NCBI GenBank assembly: GCA_021785175.1
Contig: JAJYGH010000081.1
Span: forward strand, 16,163-80,162
DNA: 64,000 bases
Source of the DNA: Chloroflexota bacterium
GTDB taxonomy: Bacteria > Chloroflexota > Limnocylindria > Limnocylindrales > CSP1-4
Direction: 5' to 3'
Made by a program: the position numbers and the translations under genes. Positions 7,043 through 15,624 of the stretch are shown in pieces. A model generated the notes under the pieces. It searched no databases. It worked only from the letters and a program-made list of their open reading frames with translations, and was not told the origin of the DNA. Positions within the stretch are counted from its first letter, which is position 1; every line of letters starts with the position of its first letter.

Positions 7043-9933
7043 CGCTCACCCTCACCATCAACGGAACATCCCGAACGATCACCTGCGAGCCGCACGAATC
7101 CCTGCGCACGGTGCTGCGGCGCGCCGGCTGCTACAGCGTGCGGTACGGGTCCGACACCGGCGAGACCGGCGCGGCGGCGGTGCTCGTCGACGGCCGGCTC
7201 GTGTCGGCGGACGTCATGCTGGCGGTCCAGGCCGAAGGGCACCGGATCGAGACGATCGAGGGCCTGTCGGTCCCCGGCACGCTGCATCCGATCCAGCAGG
7301 CGTTCATCGACACGGGCGCGATCCAGTCGGGCTACTCGACGCCCGCCATGGTCCTCGCGGCGAAGGCCCTCCTCGACCGGAACCCGAACCCGACGGAGGC
7401 CGAGGTCAGGGACGCGCTGTCGGGGGTTCTCGATCGCGAGACGGGGTATCTGCGGCCGGTGCACGCCGTGCTGCGGGCCGCGGCGATCCTGCGCGGCGAG
7501 GAACCGGCGAGCGTCGACGTCGTGCATCTCGATCGGCTCGAGGGATCCGGGACGGCCCACCACGACCGCGACGGCCTCGCCCCGCTCGCACCGCGGGTGG
7601 TGCCCAACTCGGACGTGCCGGCGACGCGCGTGGTCGGCCATGCCGAGACGAAGACCGACGCGGTCAAGCTCGCGAAGGGCAATCCGGCGTTCACCGACGA
7701 CCGCGACCTGTCCGGCACCCTGATCGCGAAGGTCCTGCACAGCCCGCACGCACACGCCCGGATCGTGTCGATCGACGACTCGGCGGCGCGGGCGCTTCCC
7801 GGCGTCCATGCCGTCATCCATCATGGGAACGTGCCGCGCGTGCGGTACGCGTCGGGCGGCCAGAGCTACCCGAACCCGCTGCCGCACGACCAGGTCAGCT
7901 TCGACGACAAGGTGCGGTTCGTGGGGGACCGCGTGGCGGCCGTGGCGGCGGACACGGAGGAGACCGCGCAGGCGGCTCTCGACCTGATCCGGGTGACGTA
8001 CGAGCCGCTGCCCGCCGTGTTCGACGAGAACGAGGCGATCCGGGACGGCGCGCCGGTGATCCACGACGAGCCGGACATGGAGGGCGCGCACGACGCGGCC
8101 CACAACATCGTCCACCACATCGAGGCCCGGACCGCCGACGTCGAACGGGGTTTCGCGATCGCGGATCGCGTGATCGAGCGGACCTACCGGGTGCACCAGG
8201 TCCAGCAGACGCCGCTCGAGCCCCACATCGCGATCGCGAGGTGGGACAGCGACGAGCGGCTGGAGATCACGTCCTCGACCCAGGTGCCGTTCCACGTCCG
8301 GCGCATGCTCGCGCCGCTCCTCGGCCTCCCCGTGAAGCGGATCCGCATCATCAAGCCGCGGATCGGTGGCGGGTTCGGGGCGAAGCAGGAGATGCTCATC
8401 GAGGACATCGTCGGACACCTCACGATGGCGACGGGCCGCCCCGTGCGGCTCGAACTCACGCGCGAGGAGGAGTTCGTGTCCTCCCGGAGCAGGCATCCGC
8501 AGACGGTCACCTTCAAGACCGGCGTCGACGCGAACGGCAAGCTCACCGCGCAGGAGATGCGCGTCGTTGCGAACACGGGCGCCTACGGGACGCACGGGCT
8601 GACGGTCCAGATGGTGACCGGCATGCGCGGCCTGAGCTCGTACAACTGCCCGGCCAAGCACTTCGAGTGTGACGTGGCCTACACGAACATCCCCGTGCCC
8701 GGCGCATTCCGCGGGTACGGCGCTCCACAGGCGCTGTTCGTGCTCGAGGCGCACATGGACGACGTCGCAGCGGAGATCGGCATGGACCCGATCGAGTTCA
8801 GGCGCCTGAACTGGACCGGCGTCGGCGATCCCCTCGACATCGCGCCGCAGCTCGGCGAGGGAGATCCCGAGGCGGGCGGGATGCCCATCATCGCCTCGAG
8901 CGGGCTCGAGGAGGCGGTGCTCCAGGGCGAGCGATCGATCCGCTGGGACCGGCGCGCCGACCCGGGCTGGAGGCAACCGGCGAACCGGCCGCACATCCGG
9001 CGCGGCCTCGGCTTCGCGATGGCGATGCACGGGACCGCCATCCCGGGCCTCGACATGGGCGGCGCCAGCCTCAAGATCAACGACGACGGGTCGTTCAACC
9101 TCCTCGTCGGGGCCACCGATCTCGGGACGGGATCCGACACCGTGCTGGCGCAGATCGCGGCCGAGGTCGTCGGCGTGGGCGTGCACGACATCCTCGTGTA
9201 CTCGTCGGACACCGACCTGACGCCCTTCGACACCGGCGCCTACGCGTCCAGCACGACCTACATCTCCGGCACCGCCGTCAAGCGCGCGGCGGAACAGGTT
9301 CGCGCGCAGATCGTCGACCGGGCCGCTCTCCTGCTGGGCGTGCCGGCCGAGTCGATCGATCTGCACGACCGGGCGGCCTGGGGACCCGACGGTCGGTGCG
9401 TGACGCTCGCCGAGATCGCGCTCTCCACGCTGCACCGGCAGGACCAGCACCAGATCATGGGCACCGCGTCGCACGTGTCGCCGGAATCGCCGCCACCGTA
9501 CGGCGCGCAGTTCGCCGAGGTGGAGGTCGACGTCGAGACGGGGCAGGTGACGGTGACGCGGCTGGTGATGGCGGTCGACTGCGGCGTTCCGATCAACCCC
9601 GTCACGGCCTCGGGGCAGGTCGAGGGCGGCATGACGCAGGCGCTCGGCTACGCACACTGCGAGGAGATGGTCTACGACGAGACCGGCCGGATGGTGAACC
9701 CGGCGTTCGGCCCGTACAAGATCTACCGGGCCGACGAGATGCCGGAACTCGAGGCCATCCTCGTCCAGACGATGGAGGACAGCGGGCCGTTCGGCGCCAA
9801 GGCGATCGCGGAGATCCCGATGGACGGGGTCGCCCCGGCCGTCCGCAACGCGATCGCCGATGCGACGGGCGTGCGAATCAACCGTATCCCGCTGACGCCG
9901 GAGCGCGTCTGGCGAGCCCTCCAGGTCCCGTGA
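7039..9933 (+). CDS. xdhD: XdhD-type molybdopterin hydroxylase with Cys-less ferredoxin domain
   Basis: This 964-aa protein fuses a ferredoxin-like region (residues 1-150) to a full molybdopterin-binding hydroxylase (about 190-960). The Mo part has GGGFGAKQ near 441-448, AFRGYGAP near 556, and FGAKAIAE with the probable catalytic base Glu925. In the ferredoxin-like part every expected cysteine is replaced: S38, T43, A46 and D58 in the plant-type loop; S97, S100, D132 and E134 in the helical domain. No [2Fe-2S] cluster can form. E. coli XdhD, as I recall its sequence, shares this degeneration, so it is a family trait. Neighbours point to a selenium-dependent hydroxylase of purine-like or similar heterocycles. 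The substrate is unknown. Confidence 0.9.
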   Translation: MTLTLTINGTSRTITCEPHESLRTVLRRAGCYSVRYGSDTGETGAAAVLVDGRLVSADVMLAVQAEGHRIETIEGLSVPGTLHPIQQAFIDTGAIQSGYSTPAMVLAAKALLDRNPNPTEAEVRDALSGVLDRETGYLRPVHAVLRAAAILRGEEPASVDVVHLDRLEGSGTAHHDRDGLAPLAPRVVPNSDVPATRVVGHAETKTDAVKLAKGNPAFTDDRDLSGTLIAKVLHSPHAHARIVSIDDSAARALPGVHAVIHHGNVPRVRYASGGQSYPNPLPHDQVSFDDKVRFVGDRVAAVAADTEETAQAALDLIRVTYEPLPAVFDENEAIRDGAPVIHDEPDMEGAHDAAHNIVHHIEARTADVERGFAIADRVIERTYRVHQVQQTPLEPHIAIARWDSDERLEITSSTQVPFHVRRMLAPLLGLPVKRIRIIKPRIGGGFGAKQEMLIEDIVGHLTMATGRPVRLELTREEEFVSSRSRHPQTVTFKTGVDANGKLTAQEMRVVANTGAYGTHGLTVQMVTGMRGLSSYNCPAKHFECDVAYTNIPVPGAFRGYGAPQALFVLEAHMDDVAAEIGMDPIEFRRLNWTGVGDPLDIAPQLGEGDPEAGGMPIIASSGLEEAVLQGERSIRWDRRADPGWRQPANRPHIRRGLGFAMAMHGTAIPGLDMGGASLKINDDGSFNLLVGATDLGTGSDTVLAQIAAEVVGVGVHDILVYSSDTDLTPFDTGAYASSTTYISGTAVKRAAEQVRAQIVDRAALLLGVPAESIDLHDRAAWGPDGRCVTLAEIALSTLHRQDQHQIMGTASHVSPESPPPYGAQFAEVEVDVETGQVTVTRLVMAVDCGVPINPVTASGQVEGGMTQALGYAHCEEMVYDETGRMVNPAFGPYKIYRADEMPELEAILVQTMEDSGPFGAKAIAEIPMDGVAPAVRNAIADATGVRINRIPLTPERVWRALQVP

Positions 9934-10718
9934 CCGACCTCGGCCCGGACCGCGTGCTCGCCGAGCTCGCACAGGCGGTCGCCGGCGGGCGCGCCGCCGT
10001 CCTCGCCACGATCGTCGCCACCTCAGGCTCCGTGCCCCGGCACGTGGGCACGAAGATGATCGTGCACGCGGACGGCTCGATGGTCGGGACCATCGGTGGC
10101 GGGATGGTCGAAGACGCCATTCGTCGCGACGCGCTCGAGGCGCTGCGCCGCGACGAGCCCGGCCTGCACCGCTATGCGCTGCAGGACACGGAACGGGGCG
10201 ATTTCGGGGTATGCGGCGGGACGATGACCGTGTTCCTCGAGCCTCACGCGTCGCCCCGGACCGTGTTCGTGATCGGAGCGGGGCACGTGGGGAAGGCCGT
10301 GGTCGATCTCGCGCACTGGCTGGGATACCGCACCGTGGTCGTCGACGAGCGAGCGGAGATGCTCGACGAGGACGCGCTCCCCCGAGCCGACGTCCGGTTC
10401 GCCGGCACGGTCGCCGACGCGATCGCGGCGCACCCGATCACCGAGCGGACCTCGGTGATCGTCGTGACGCGAAGCCAGACCCTCGACGCGCAGATCGTGC
10501 CGCTGCTGCTCGAGACCGAGGCCGGGTACATCGGCGTCATGGGAAGCAGGCGCCGTTGGGAGATCACGAAGCGCGCCGTCGAAGCGTCCGGTGTGGCGGA
10601 GGGGTCCCTCGCCCGGGTCCACCATCCGATCGGGCTCGAGATCGGCGCGGAGACGGTCGAGGAGATCGCCGTCTCCATCATGGCCCAGGTCGTCGCGTCC
10701 AGCCGCACGGGCTCGTGA
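9930..10718 (+). CDS. xdhC: XdhC/CoxI family Mo-cofactor maturation protein
   Basis: This 262-aa protein matches XdhC. It has an N-terminal XdhC/CoxI domain (motif TSGSVPRHVG, then GTIGGGMVED), an FGVCGGTM segment, and a C-terminal Rossmann domain with GAGHVG. XdhC binds molybdenum cofactor, promotes its sulfuration and inserts it into xanthine dehydrogenase-type enzymes. Start GTG 9930 overlaps the xdhD stop (GTGA). The small operon contains the target enzyme, so this protein is probably dedicated to it. Confidence 0.88.
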   Translation: MTDLGPDRVLAELAQAVAGGRAAVLATIVATSGSVPRHVGTKMIVHADGSMVGTIGGGMVEDAIRRDALEALRRDEPGLHRYALQDTERGDFGVCGGTMTVFLEPHASPRTVFVIGAGHVGKAVVDLAHWLGYRTVVVDERAEMLDEDALPRADVRFAGTVADAIAAHPITERTSVIVVTRSQTLDAQIVPLLLETEAGYIGVMGSRRRWEITKRAVEASGVAEGSLARVHHPIGLEIGAETVEEIAVSIMAQVVASSRTGS

Positions 10719-11521
10719 CCGACATCGCGCGATGCCTCGTCGTCGTGCGGGGCGGCGGGGACGTCGGGTCGGGCGTGATCTGGCGGCTGCGCCGCGTGGG
10801 GTTCCCGGTCGTCGTGCTCGAGCTCGCGCGACCGCTCACGATCCGGCGCACCGTCGCGTTCTCGTCGGCCGTCCTCGACGGGCGCGTGGAGATCGACGGC
10901 ATCGAGGGAAGCCTCGTCGACTCGCCGGCGGAGGCCATTGCGGCGACCCGTCGGGGCGTCGTGCCCGTGCTGGTTGCCGACGTGGTTCCCCCGTTCCCGA
11001 TGCCGGTCGCGGTCATCGTCGACGCGCGGATCGCCAAGCGGGCACTCGATACTCGGGTCGGCCAGGCCCCCTTCGTGGTCGGGCTCGGGCCCGGGTTCGT
11101 CGCCGGCGTGCACTGCGACGCCGTGGTCGAGACGATGCGGGGGCACCGCCTCGGGACCGTGATCCGCGAGGGGGCGGCCGCTCCGAACACCGGGGTGCCG
11201 GGCGAGCTCGGGGGGGCCGCGGCCGAGCGCGTGATCCATGCCGAAGCCGCAGGGTGCCTGACGTGGGACGTCGGGTTCGGCGAGCTGATCGAGGCCGGGC
11301 AGCGGCTCGGACGAATCGGCCAGGTGCCGGTCACTGCGAAGATCGGGGGCACGGTCCGTGGGCTGATCGCGCCGGGCGAGGTGCAGGCAGGGCTGAAGAT
11401 CGCCGACGTCGATCCTCGCCGCGACCCCGGCATGATCACGCACGTCTCCGACAAGGCACTCGCCGTCGGCGGCGGTGTGCTCGAAGCCATCCTGGCGTGG
11501 ATGCACGACACGGGTCGCTGA
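10715..11521 (+). CDS. yqeB: YqeB/EF2563-type selenium-Mo hydroxylase system protein
   Basis: This 268-aa protein belongs to the YqeB family of selenium-dependent molybdenum hydroxylase accessory proteins. It begins with a nucleotide-binding-like VVVRGGGDVGSGV motif. It carries the conserved PFVVGLGPGFVAG block and the GTVIREGxAAxNTGxPG block. Its distribution tracks enzymes with a labile, non-selenocysteine selenium ligand. The molecular reaction is unknown. Start GTG 10715 overlaps the xdhC stop (GTGA). No selD gene is in the window, although selenophosphate would be needed if the pathway runs as proposed. Confidence 0.85.
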   Translation: MTDIARCLVVVRGGGDVGSGVIWRLRRVGFPVVVLELARPLTIRRTVAFSSAVLDGRVEIDGIEGSLVDSPAEAIAATRRGVVPVLVADVVPPFPMPVAVIVDARIAKRALDTRVGQAPFVVGLGPGFVAGVHCDAVVETMRGHRLGTVIREGAAAPNTGVPGELGGAAAERVIHAEAAGCLTWDVGFGELIEAGQRLGRIGQVPVTAKIGGTVRGLIAPGEVQAGLKIADVDPRRDPGMITHVSDKALAVGGGVLEAILAWMHDTGR

Positions 11522-12231
11522 CGTCTCTGCCGCAGCGGCTCGGGCTCGCCGCGCGCGAGCTCGTGGCGATCGTCGGCGCGGGAGGCAAGTCGACGCTGCT
11601 CTTCGACCTCGGCCGCGACCTGGCCGCGGCCGGCACGCGCGTGATCCTCACGACGACCACCCGCGTCGGCGCGAACCAGCCCGCCGAGCCGATCTGCTGG
11701 TCGGCCGACCCCGCGGCCGTCGAGGCCGCGCTCGACCGGGGGAATCCCGTGTTCGTCGCCGGCGGCCGGGTGCCGGGCAAGATCGTCGGCCCGTCGGCGG
11801 CGGAGGTCGATCTCCTCTTCGAACGAACGCGAGCCGATCACGTCGTGGTCGAGGCGGACGGTGCGGCCGGGAGGGCGATCAAGGCCCCCGCCGACCACGA
11901 GCCCGTCATCCCGTGCGCCTCGACCACGGTCGTCGTGGTCGCCTCCATCGCCGCGGCCGGCCAGGCGATCTCGGCGGTCGCGCACCGCCCTGAACGCGTG
12001 GCGGCCCTGATCGGCTCGCGGCCGGACGACCGCCTCTCGCTCGAGGCGATGGCCGCGGTGCTGCTGCACCCATCCGGCGGCCTGAAGGGCATCCCCGAAG
12101 GCGCTCGGGTCGTGATGATGCTGACCGGGGTGACCCCGGCGACGGAGGAACCGGCCATCTCTCTGACCGCGATCCTGCTGGCTCACCCCAGGGTCGAACG
12201 CGCGATCACGCGGACCCTTCATCGCGGCTGA
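11497..12231 (+). CDS. yqeC: YqeC-type selenium cofactor biosynthesis protein
   Basis: About 244 aa, with a P-loop GAGGKSTLL near residue 27, followed by LTTTTRVG and a DHVVVEADGAAGR block typical of YqeC. The family is a marker of selenium-dependent Mo hydroxylases together with YqeB. The start is unclear. GTG 11497 gives a 25-nt overlap with yqeB. A CTG at 11518 would give a 4-nt CTGA overlap, echoing the ATGA and GTGA junctions of the four upstream genes. The gene ends the operon and faces the TerB-like gene. Confidence 0.82.
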   Translation: MDARHGSLTSLPQRLGLAARELVAIVGAGGKSTLLFDLGRDLAAAGTRVILTTTTRVGANQPAEPICWSADPAAVEAALDRGNPVFVAGGRVPGKIVGPSAAEVDLLFERTRADHVVVEADGAAGRAIKAPADHEPVIPCASTTVVVVASIAAAGQAISAVAHRPERVAALIGSRPDDRLSLEAMAAVLLHPSGGLKGIPEGARVVMMLTGVTPATEEPAISLTAILLAHPRVERAITRTLHRG

Positions 12232-12482
12232 CGACCCGGCCAGTCGTCGGAGCGGAGTTGTCAACAGCGGCGCCGGCCTGTCGGTCGCCACGGCCATTGC
12301 CATCGCCTCGGTCCTGTCGGTCGCACCGCCACACCCGTGACCTGCGAGCCAGCGGCAGCATCCGCTGCGGCCTCCCCGGCCGCCCTGGCGGCCTCAGACC
12401 ACCCCGGCCGGCCCATCGGTGGTGACGTCGCACGGCGGTGACGGTTCACCCGTGCCCGGGCCGGCTCGGTGACCCTGTCGGC

Positions 12483-13076
12483 TCACCCGCCCTCGCCGGC
12501 CCGCTTCGCGTAGCGGACGGACGACAGGCGGTCCGCGTAACCGCGGAGCACCTCGTTGACCTCTTCAAGCGTGAACCCGAGCTCGCTCGCGATCTCGTGG
12601 ATCTCACGGTCCTGCGTCGCGCTGATCTCCCGGTCACCGGGAGTCGCGACCGCGAACAGGCAATGGAGCAGGCGCTCGCGTTCCTCCGGGCTGGAGACCT
12701 CGCGGAACCGGCGCGTCACGAGGAAGTCCTCGGTCCCGCCGACCAGCCGCGACTGGCTCCGCGCGATCTCCGCGACGAGGAGCGCCATCGACTCTGGAAT
12801 GCCTCCGAAGTCGGCCACCAGGTCCTCCAGTTCCTGTGTCTCCGCCGCGTCCGCCTCCGGGTCGGCGTTGATGACGCGCACGAGGATGTAGGCGAAACCG
12901 GCGAGGTGGGCCGCGCGGTCGGGCGGCAGGCTGTCGAGGCGCGCCACGATACGGCGCACCGTTTCGGTGTCCTCGTCGGGCGCGGCCGGCGGCCTGGGCC
13001 CGAGTTCCGGGCCCTGTTGCGGCGATGGACCCTGCCGGGGCGCGAGCGTCGGCAGAAGGAAGCGGAGGAACGACAC
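12483..13076 (-). CDS. TerB/DjlA-like helical protein
   Basis: A 197-aa soluble protein. After a Pro-rich N-terminal 35 residues, the remaining sequence is helical, with an acidic DADPEADAAE segment and repeated LxxLVADFGG / ISATQDREIHEIASELGF blocks. This is the pattern of TerB-like (tellurite resistance protein B / DjlA N-terminal) domains. Those domains bind divalent metals through acidic residues and are linked to stress responses. No other ter genes are nearby, so real tellurite resistance is not implied. It is convergent with yqeC. Confidence 0.65.
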   Translation of the reverse strand: MSFLRFLLPTLAPRQGPSPQQGPELGPRPPAAPDEDTETVRRIVARLDSLPPDRAAHLAGFAYILVRVINADPEADAAETQELEDLVADFGGIPESMALLVAEIARSQSRLVGGTEDFLVTRRFREVSSPEERERLLHCLFAVATPGDREISATQDREIHEIASELGFTLEEVNEVLRGYADRLSSVRYAKRAGEGG

Positions 13077-13254
13077 GATGCTCTCCTGGTGATCGGGGCG
13101 CCGATGGACTGGGACGTCTCGCGCCCGACTCGCAAACGGTACCCCGGTCGCGCTTCCCCGGTCATCCGGGGTACCGGCGGAGCCACCCCAGCATGCGGGC
13201 GCGCCGGTCGATCCGCGGGCCCGGCTCCGCCTTCCCGCCGGAACGGTGTGCCCC

Positions 13255-14142
13255 CTACGCGCGGAACCGCTCCAGGCCGGGGGTCGCGAGCGTCCAGCCG
13301 TCCGACGTGATCGCGAAGGCCTCGTAGCCCTCCTGCGCGGCCAGCCACTCGGCGCCGCCGCGTCCCATGGCGAACGCCGCCGTCGCGAACGCGTCCGCCC
13401 ACGTCAGGCTCGACCCGACCACCGTCAGGCTGACCAGCTCGGTCGCCGGTCGGCCCGTGTGCGGGTCGACCACGTGCGCCCCCCGCTCGTACGTGCCCGA
13501 CGTCGCGACCGCCCCGTCACGCACCTCGAGCACGGCCGCGAGCCGGTCCCGTTCCCCCGGATGCCGGATCCCGACGCGCCAGGGAATCGGCGATCCCGGC
13601 TCCGGCGACCCGCGCGCCACGATGTCGCCGCCGCCGTTGACGGCGAAGTCCCGGACGCCGGCTTCGAGGAGCAGGAACGCGGCATCCTCGACCGCCCATC
13701 CCTTCACGACGCCGGTCGGGTCCGGCTGCCCATCCGGCCGGAATGCGCGCGCGTCGAAATATCCGTCGGTGAGGCGCGCGAGCTCGTCGCACAGGCCCAT
13801 CACCCAGCGCAGATCCGGGCTCGCCTCGTCGAGCACCAGCTCACCGCGTCCGAGCCGACTCACCTCGCTGTCGGGCTTGTACGGCGAGAAGCGACGGTCG
13901 ACGTCGTGGAGGTGGGCGATGGCACGCTCGAGCGCGCCAGCGGGGACGTCGGCGTCGCGGATGTCGAACACGATCACCGTGCCCATGACGGGCTCGGCGT
14001 GGACGAGACCGGGCTGCCCGGCCGGGCGCGGCAGGACGATCGACGGAGCGGAGGGGTCCGACCGCGCGGCGTCGCCCGACCCGGCGGACGGGTCGCCCTG
14101 GATCGCGTGCCAGGCCACGTCGGGATCGCCGCGATCAGGCAT
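13255..14142 (-). CDS. apbE: FAD:protein FMN transferase ApbE
   Basis: A 295-aa ApbE protein that attaches FMN covalently to a Thr in target proteins. Visible motifs are VMGTVIVFD at the start of the domain, DPTGVVKGWAVED, VNGGGDIVARG, HVVDPHTGRPA and the metal-site TWADAFATAAFAMG. No signal peptide or lipobox is present before the domain, unlike most exported ApbE proteins. ATG 14142 lies inside the 3' end of the upstream FMN-binding gene (8-nt overlap), so transferase and substrate are translationally coupled. Confidence 0.9.
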   Translation of the reverse strand: MPDRGDPDVAWHAIQGDPSAGSGDAARSDPSAPSIVLPRPAGQPGLVHAEPVMGTVIVFDIRDADVPAGALERAIAHLHDVDRRFSPYKPDSEVSRLGRGELVLDEASPDLRWVMGLCDELARLTDGYFDARAFRPDGQPDPTGVVKGWAVEDAAFLLLEAGVRDFAVNGGGDIVARGSPEPGSPIPWRVGIRHPGERDRLAAVLEVRDGAVATSGTYERGAHVVDPHTGRPATELVSLTVVGSSLTWADAFATAAFAMGRGGAEWLAAQEGYEAFAITSDGWTLATPGLERFRA

Positions 14143-14512
14143 TCGCCTCGGCCAGCGCCGACCGCAGCGACCGCGCGAACCCCTCGCTCGTGAAGGTCGC
14201 GCCCGATGCCGCGTTCGCCTGCGCGCCCCGCGTCTGCAGAGCCTCGCGCTCGAGCGTCGGCCCCGCGGCCGGGCTGATCTGTTGCGACTGCGGGTCGCTC
14301 GGCGGGTACTGGATCGCCTGCACGTTCCTGATCTTCCCATTCGCGACCGTGACCTGCACCTGGACCAAGCCGCACCGACTGATCGTGAGCACCTGGAACC
14401 CGCCGTTCGGCGCGTCATGCGCTGCTAGAGTCGACAGTCGTTCCGGTGTTCGCCGTCCCGTTGAGGCGCCGATTGCCCCCGCTCGTCGATCTCGATGCTG
14501 CCCCGGCGCCAC
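14135..14512 (-). CDS. FMN-binding domain protein, ApbE substrate
   Basis: A single FMN_bind domain of about 85 aa forms the C-terminal part of a frame of up to 125 aa. It reads YG/CGLVQVQVTVANGKI, then YPPSDPQSQQIS, and ends in the flavinylation motif SGATFTSEGF, where the Thr would carry FMN. I see no signal peptide or membrane helix. The upstream 35 residues are basic and poorly convincing. The longest frame starts at GTG 14512, inside the divergent methyltransferase gene. An internal GTG before LTISRCG is another option. Membrane anchoring may have been lost, or the start may be wrong. Confidence 0.75.
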   Translation of the reverse strand: MAPGQHRDRRAGAIGASTGRRTPERLSTLAAHDAPNGGFQVLTISRCGLVQVQVTVANGKIRNVQAIQYPPSDPQSQQISPAAGPTLEREALQTRGAQANAASGATFTSEGFARSLRSALAEANA

Positions 14513-15624
14513 GACGGTTGGCCGCGGCCCCGGCGCTGACCCCCTTCCTCAAGTGGCCCGGCGGCAAGACGCAGGAGTTGCCGGCGATCGCCGCGCTTGC
14601 GCCCCCGTTGACGGGCCGGTTCGTTGACCCGTTCGTCGGCGGCGGCTCGGTGCTGTTCGCGGTGCCCGCGGAGGTCCCCGCCCTCGCGAACGACGCCTGC
14701 CGCGACCTGGTTTCGCTCTACCTCGCGGCGGCGACACGCGAGCCGGTCTTGCGCGGGACGGTGACGGCGCTCGCCGGTGCCTGGGAGCAGCTCCGCGCGC
14801 TGGACGAGCTGTTCGCCGAGCTCGGCGCGGCCTTCGAGGCGCTCGACCTGGCACGAGCGGAACGTGCGCTGACCCTTCGCCTGGGTGCTCTGTCCGGGCT
14901 GCTCGAGACCACCGGGCCCGGGCTGGCGTCCGGGTTCCTCGAGCGGGCCAAGCGCGACCTGCCTCTGAAGTTCCTGCGAATGCGGCGCGTCGAGGGCGAC
15001 GTGGGGCGCCCATTGTCGCGACGCGACCTGCTCGCGAACGTCGAGGGGGCGGTGCGCGCCGCGCTCTACATGACGGTGCGGGCGCGGTACAACGAGGCGC
15101 GCCTCGCGCGACGCTGGGACGGCGTTCGGTCGGCCGACTTCCTGTTCCTGCGCGAGTTCGCGTATGCCGCGATGTTCCGCTTCAACCGCCGGAACGAGTT
15201 CAACGTGCCCTACGGTGGGGTCACCTACAACCGGAAGTCACTCGCGTCGAAGCTCGACCTGCTGTTCGGGGCGCGGATGGCCGAGCGCCTCGCCGCGACG
15301 ACGCTCAGCAGCCGCGATTTCGAGCCGTTCCTGCGCGACGCCTGCCTGACGCCCGACGACTTCGTGTTCGTCGACCCGCCGTATGACAGCGACTTCAGTG
15401 ACTACGACAACGTGCCATTCGGGCCCGCCGACCAGCTCCGCCTGCGCGACGCGCTCGCCCGCGTGCCGGCGCGCGTGATGGTCGTGATCAAGGACACGCC
15501 CTTCGTGCGCGAGCTGTACGCCGCGCCCCGGTGGTGCCTCCGTGAGAGCTCGAAGACCTACTTGTGGACGATCAAGTCCCGCAATGACCGCTCGGCGACG
15601 CACCTGACGATCACGAACTACTGA
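14446..15624 (+). CDS. D12-class adenine-specific DNA methyltransferase
   Basis: The 392-aa protein has the features of Dam-type N6-adenine methyltransferases: FLKWPGGKTQ (SAM-binding motif X) near residue 35, VDPFVGGGSVLF (motif I), an RFNRRNEFNVPYGG target-strand region, and catalytic DPPYDSDFSDYD (motif IV). No restriction endonuclease gene is adjacent, so it looks like an orphan regulatory or protective methylase. The start is uncertain: GTG 14446 or TTG 14461. Homology begins only at residue 30, and the 5' end overlaps the divergent FMN-binding gene. Confidence 0.88.
   Translation: MFAVPLRRRLPPLVDLDAAPAPRRLAAAPALTPFLKWPGGKTQELPAIAALAPPLTGRFVDPFVGGGSVLFAVPAEVPALANDACRDLVSLYLAAATREPVLRGTVTALAGAWEQLRALDELFAELGAAFEALDLARAERALTLRLGALSGLLETTGPGLASGFLERAKRDLPLKFLRMRRVEGDVGRPLSRRDLLANVEGAVRAALYMTVRARYNEARLARRWDGVRSADFLFLREFAYAAMFRFNRRNEFNVPYGGVTYNRKSLASKLDLLFGARMAERLAATTLSSRDFEPFLRDACLTPDDFVFVDPPYDSDFSDYDNVPFGPADQLRLRDALARVPARVMVVIKDTPFVRELYAAPRWCLRESSKTYLWTIKSRNDRSATHLTITNY

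Noticed and set aside
7039..7450. Loss of Fe-S cysteines as sequencing errors
   Set aside because: Eight independent substitutions in an otherwise clean frame, with the same degeneration recalled in E. coli XdhD.
6970..9972. 1000-codon open frame on the minus strand over xdhD
   Set aside because: Arg/His/Asp-rich translation without domain motifs; xdhD on the other strand has clear family motifs and operon overlaps.
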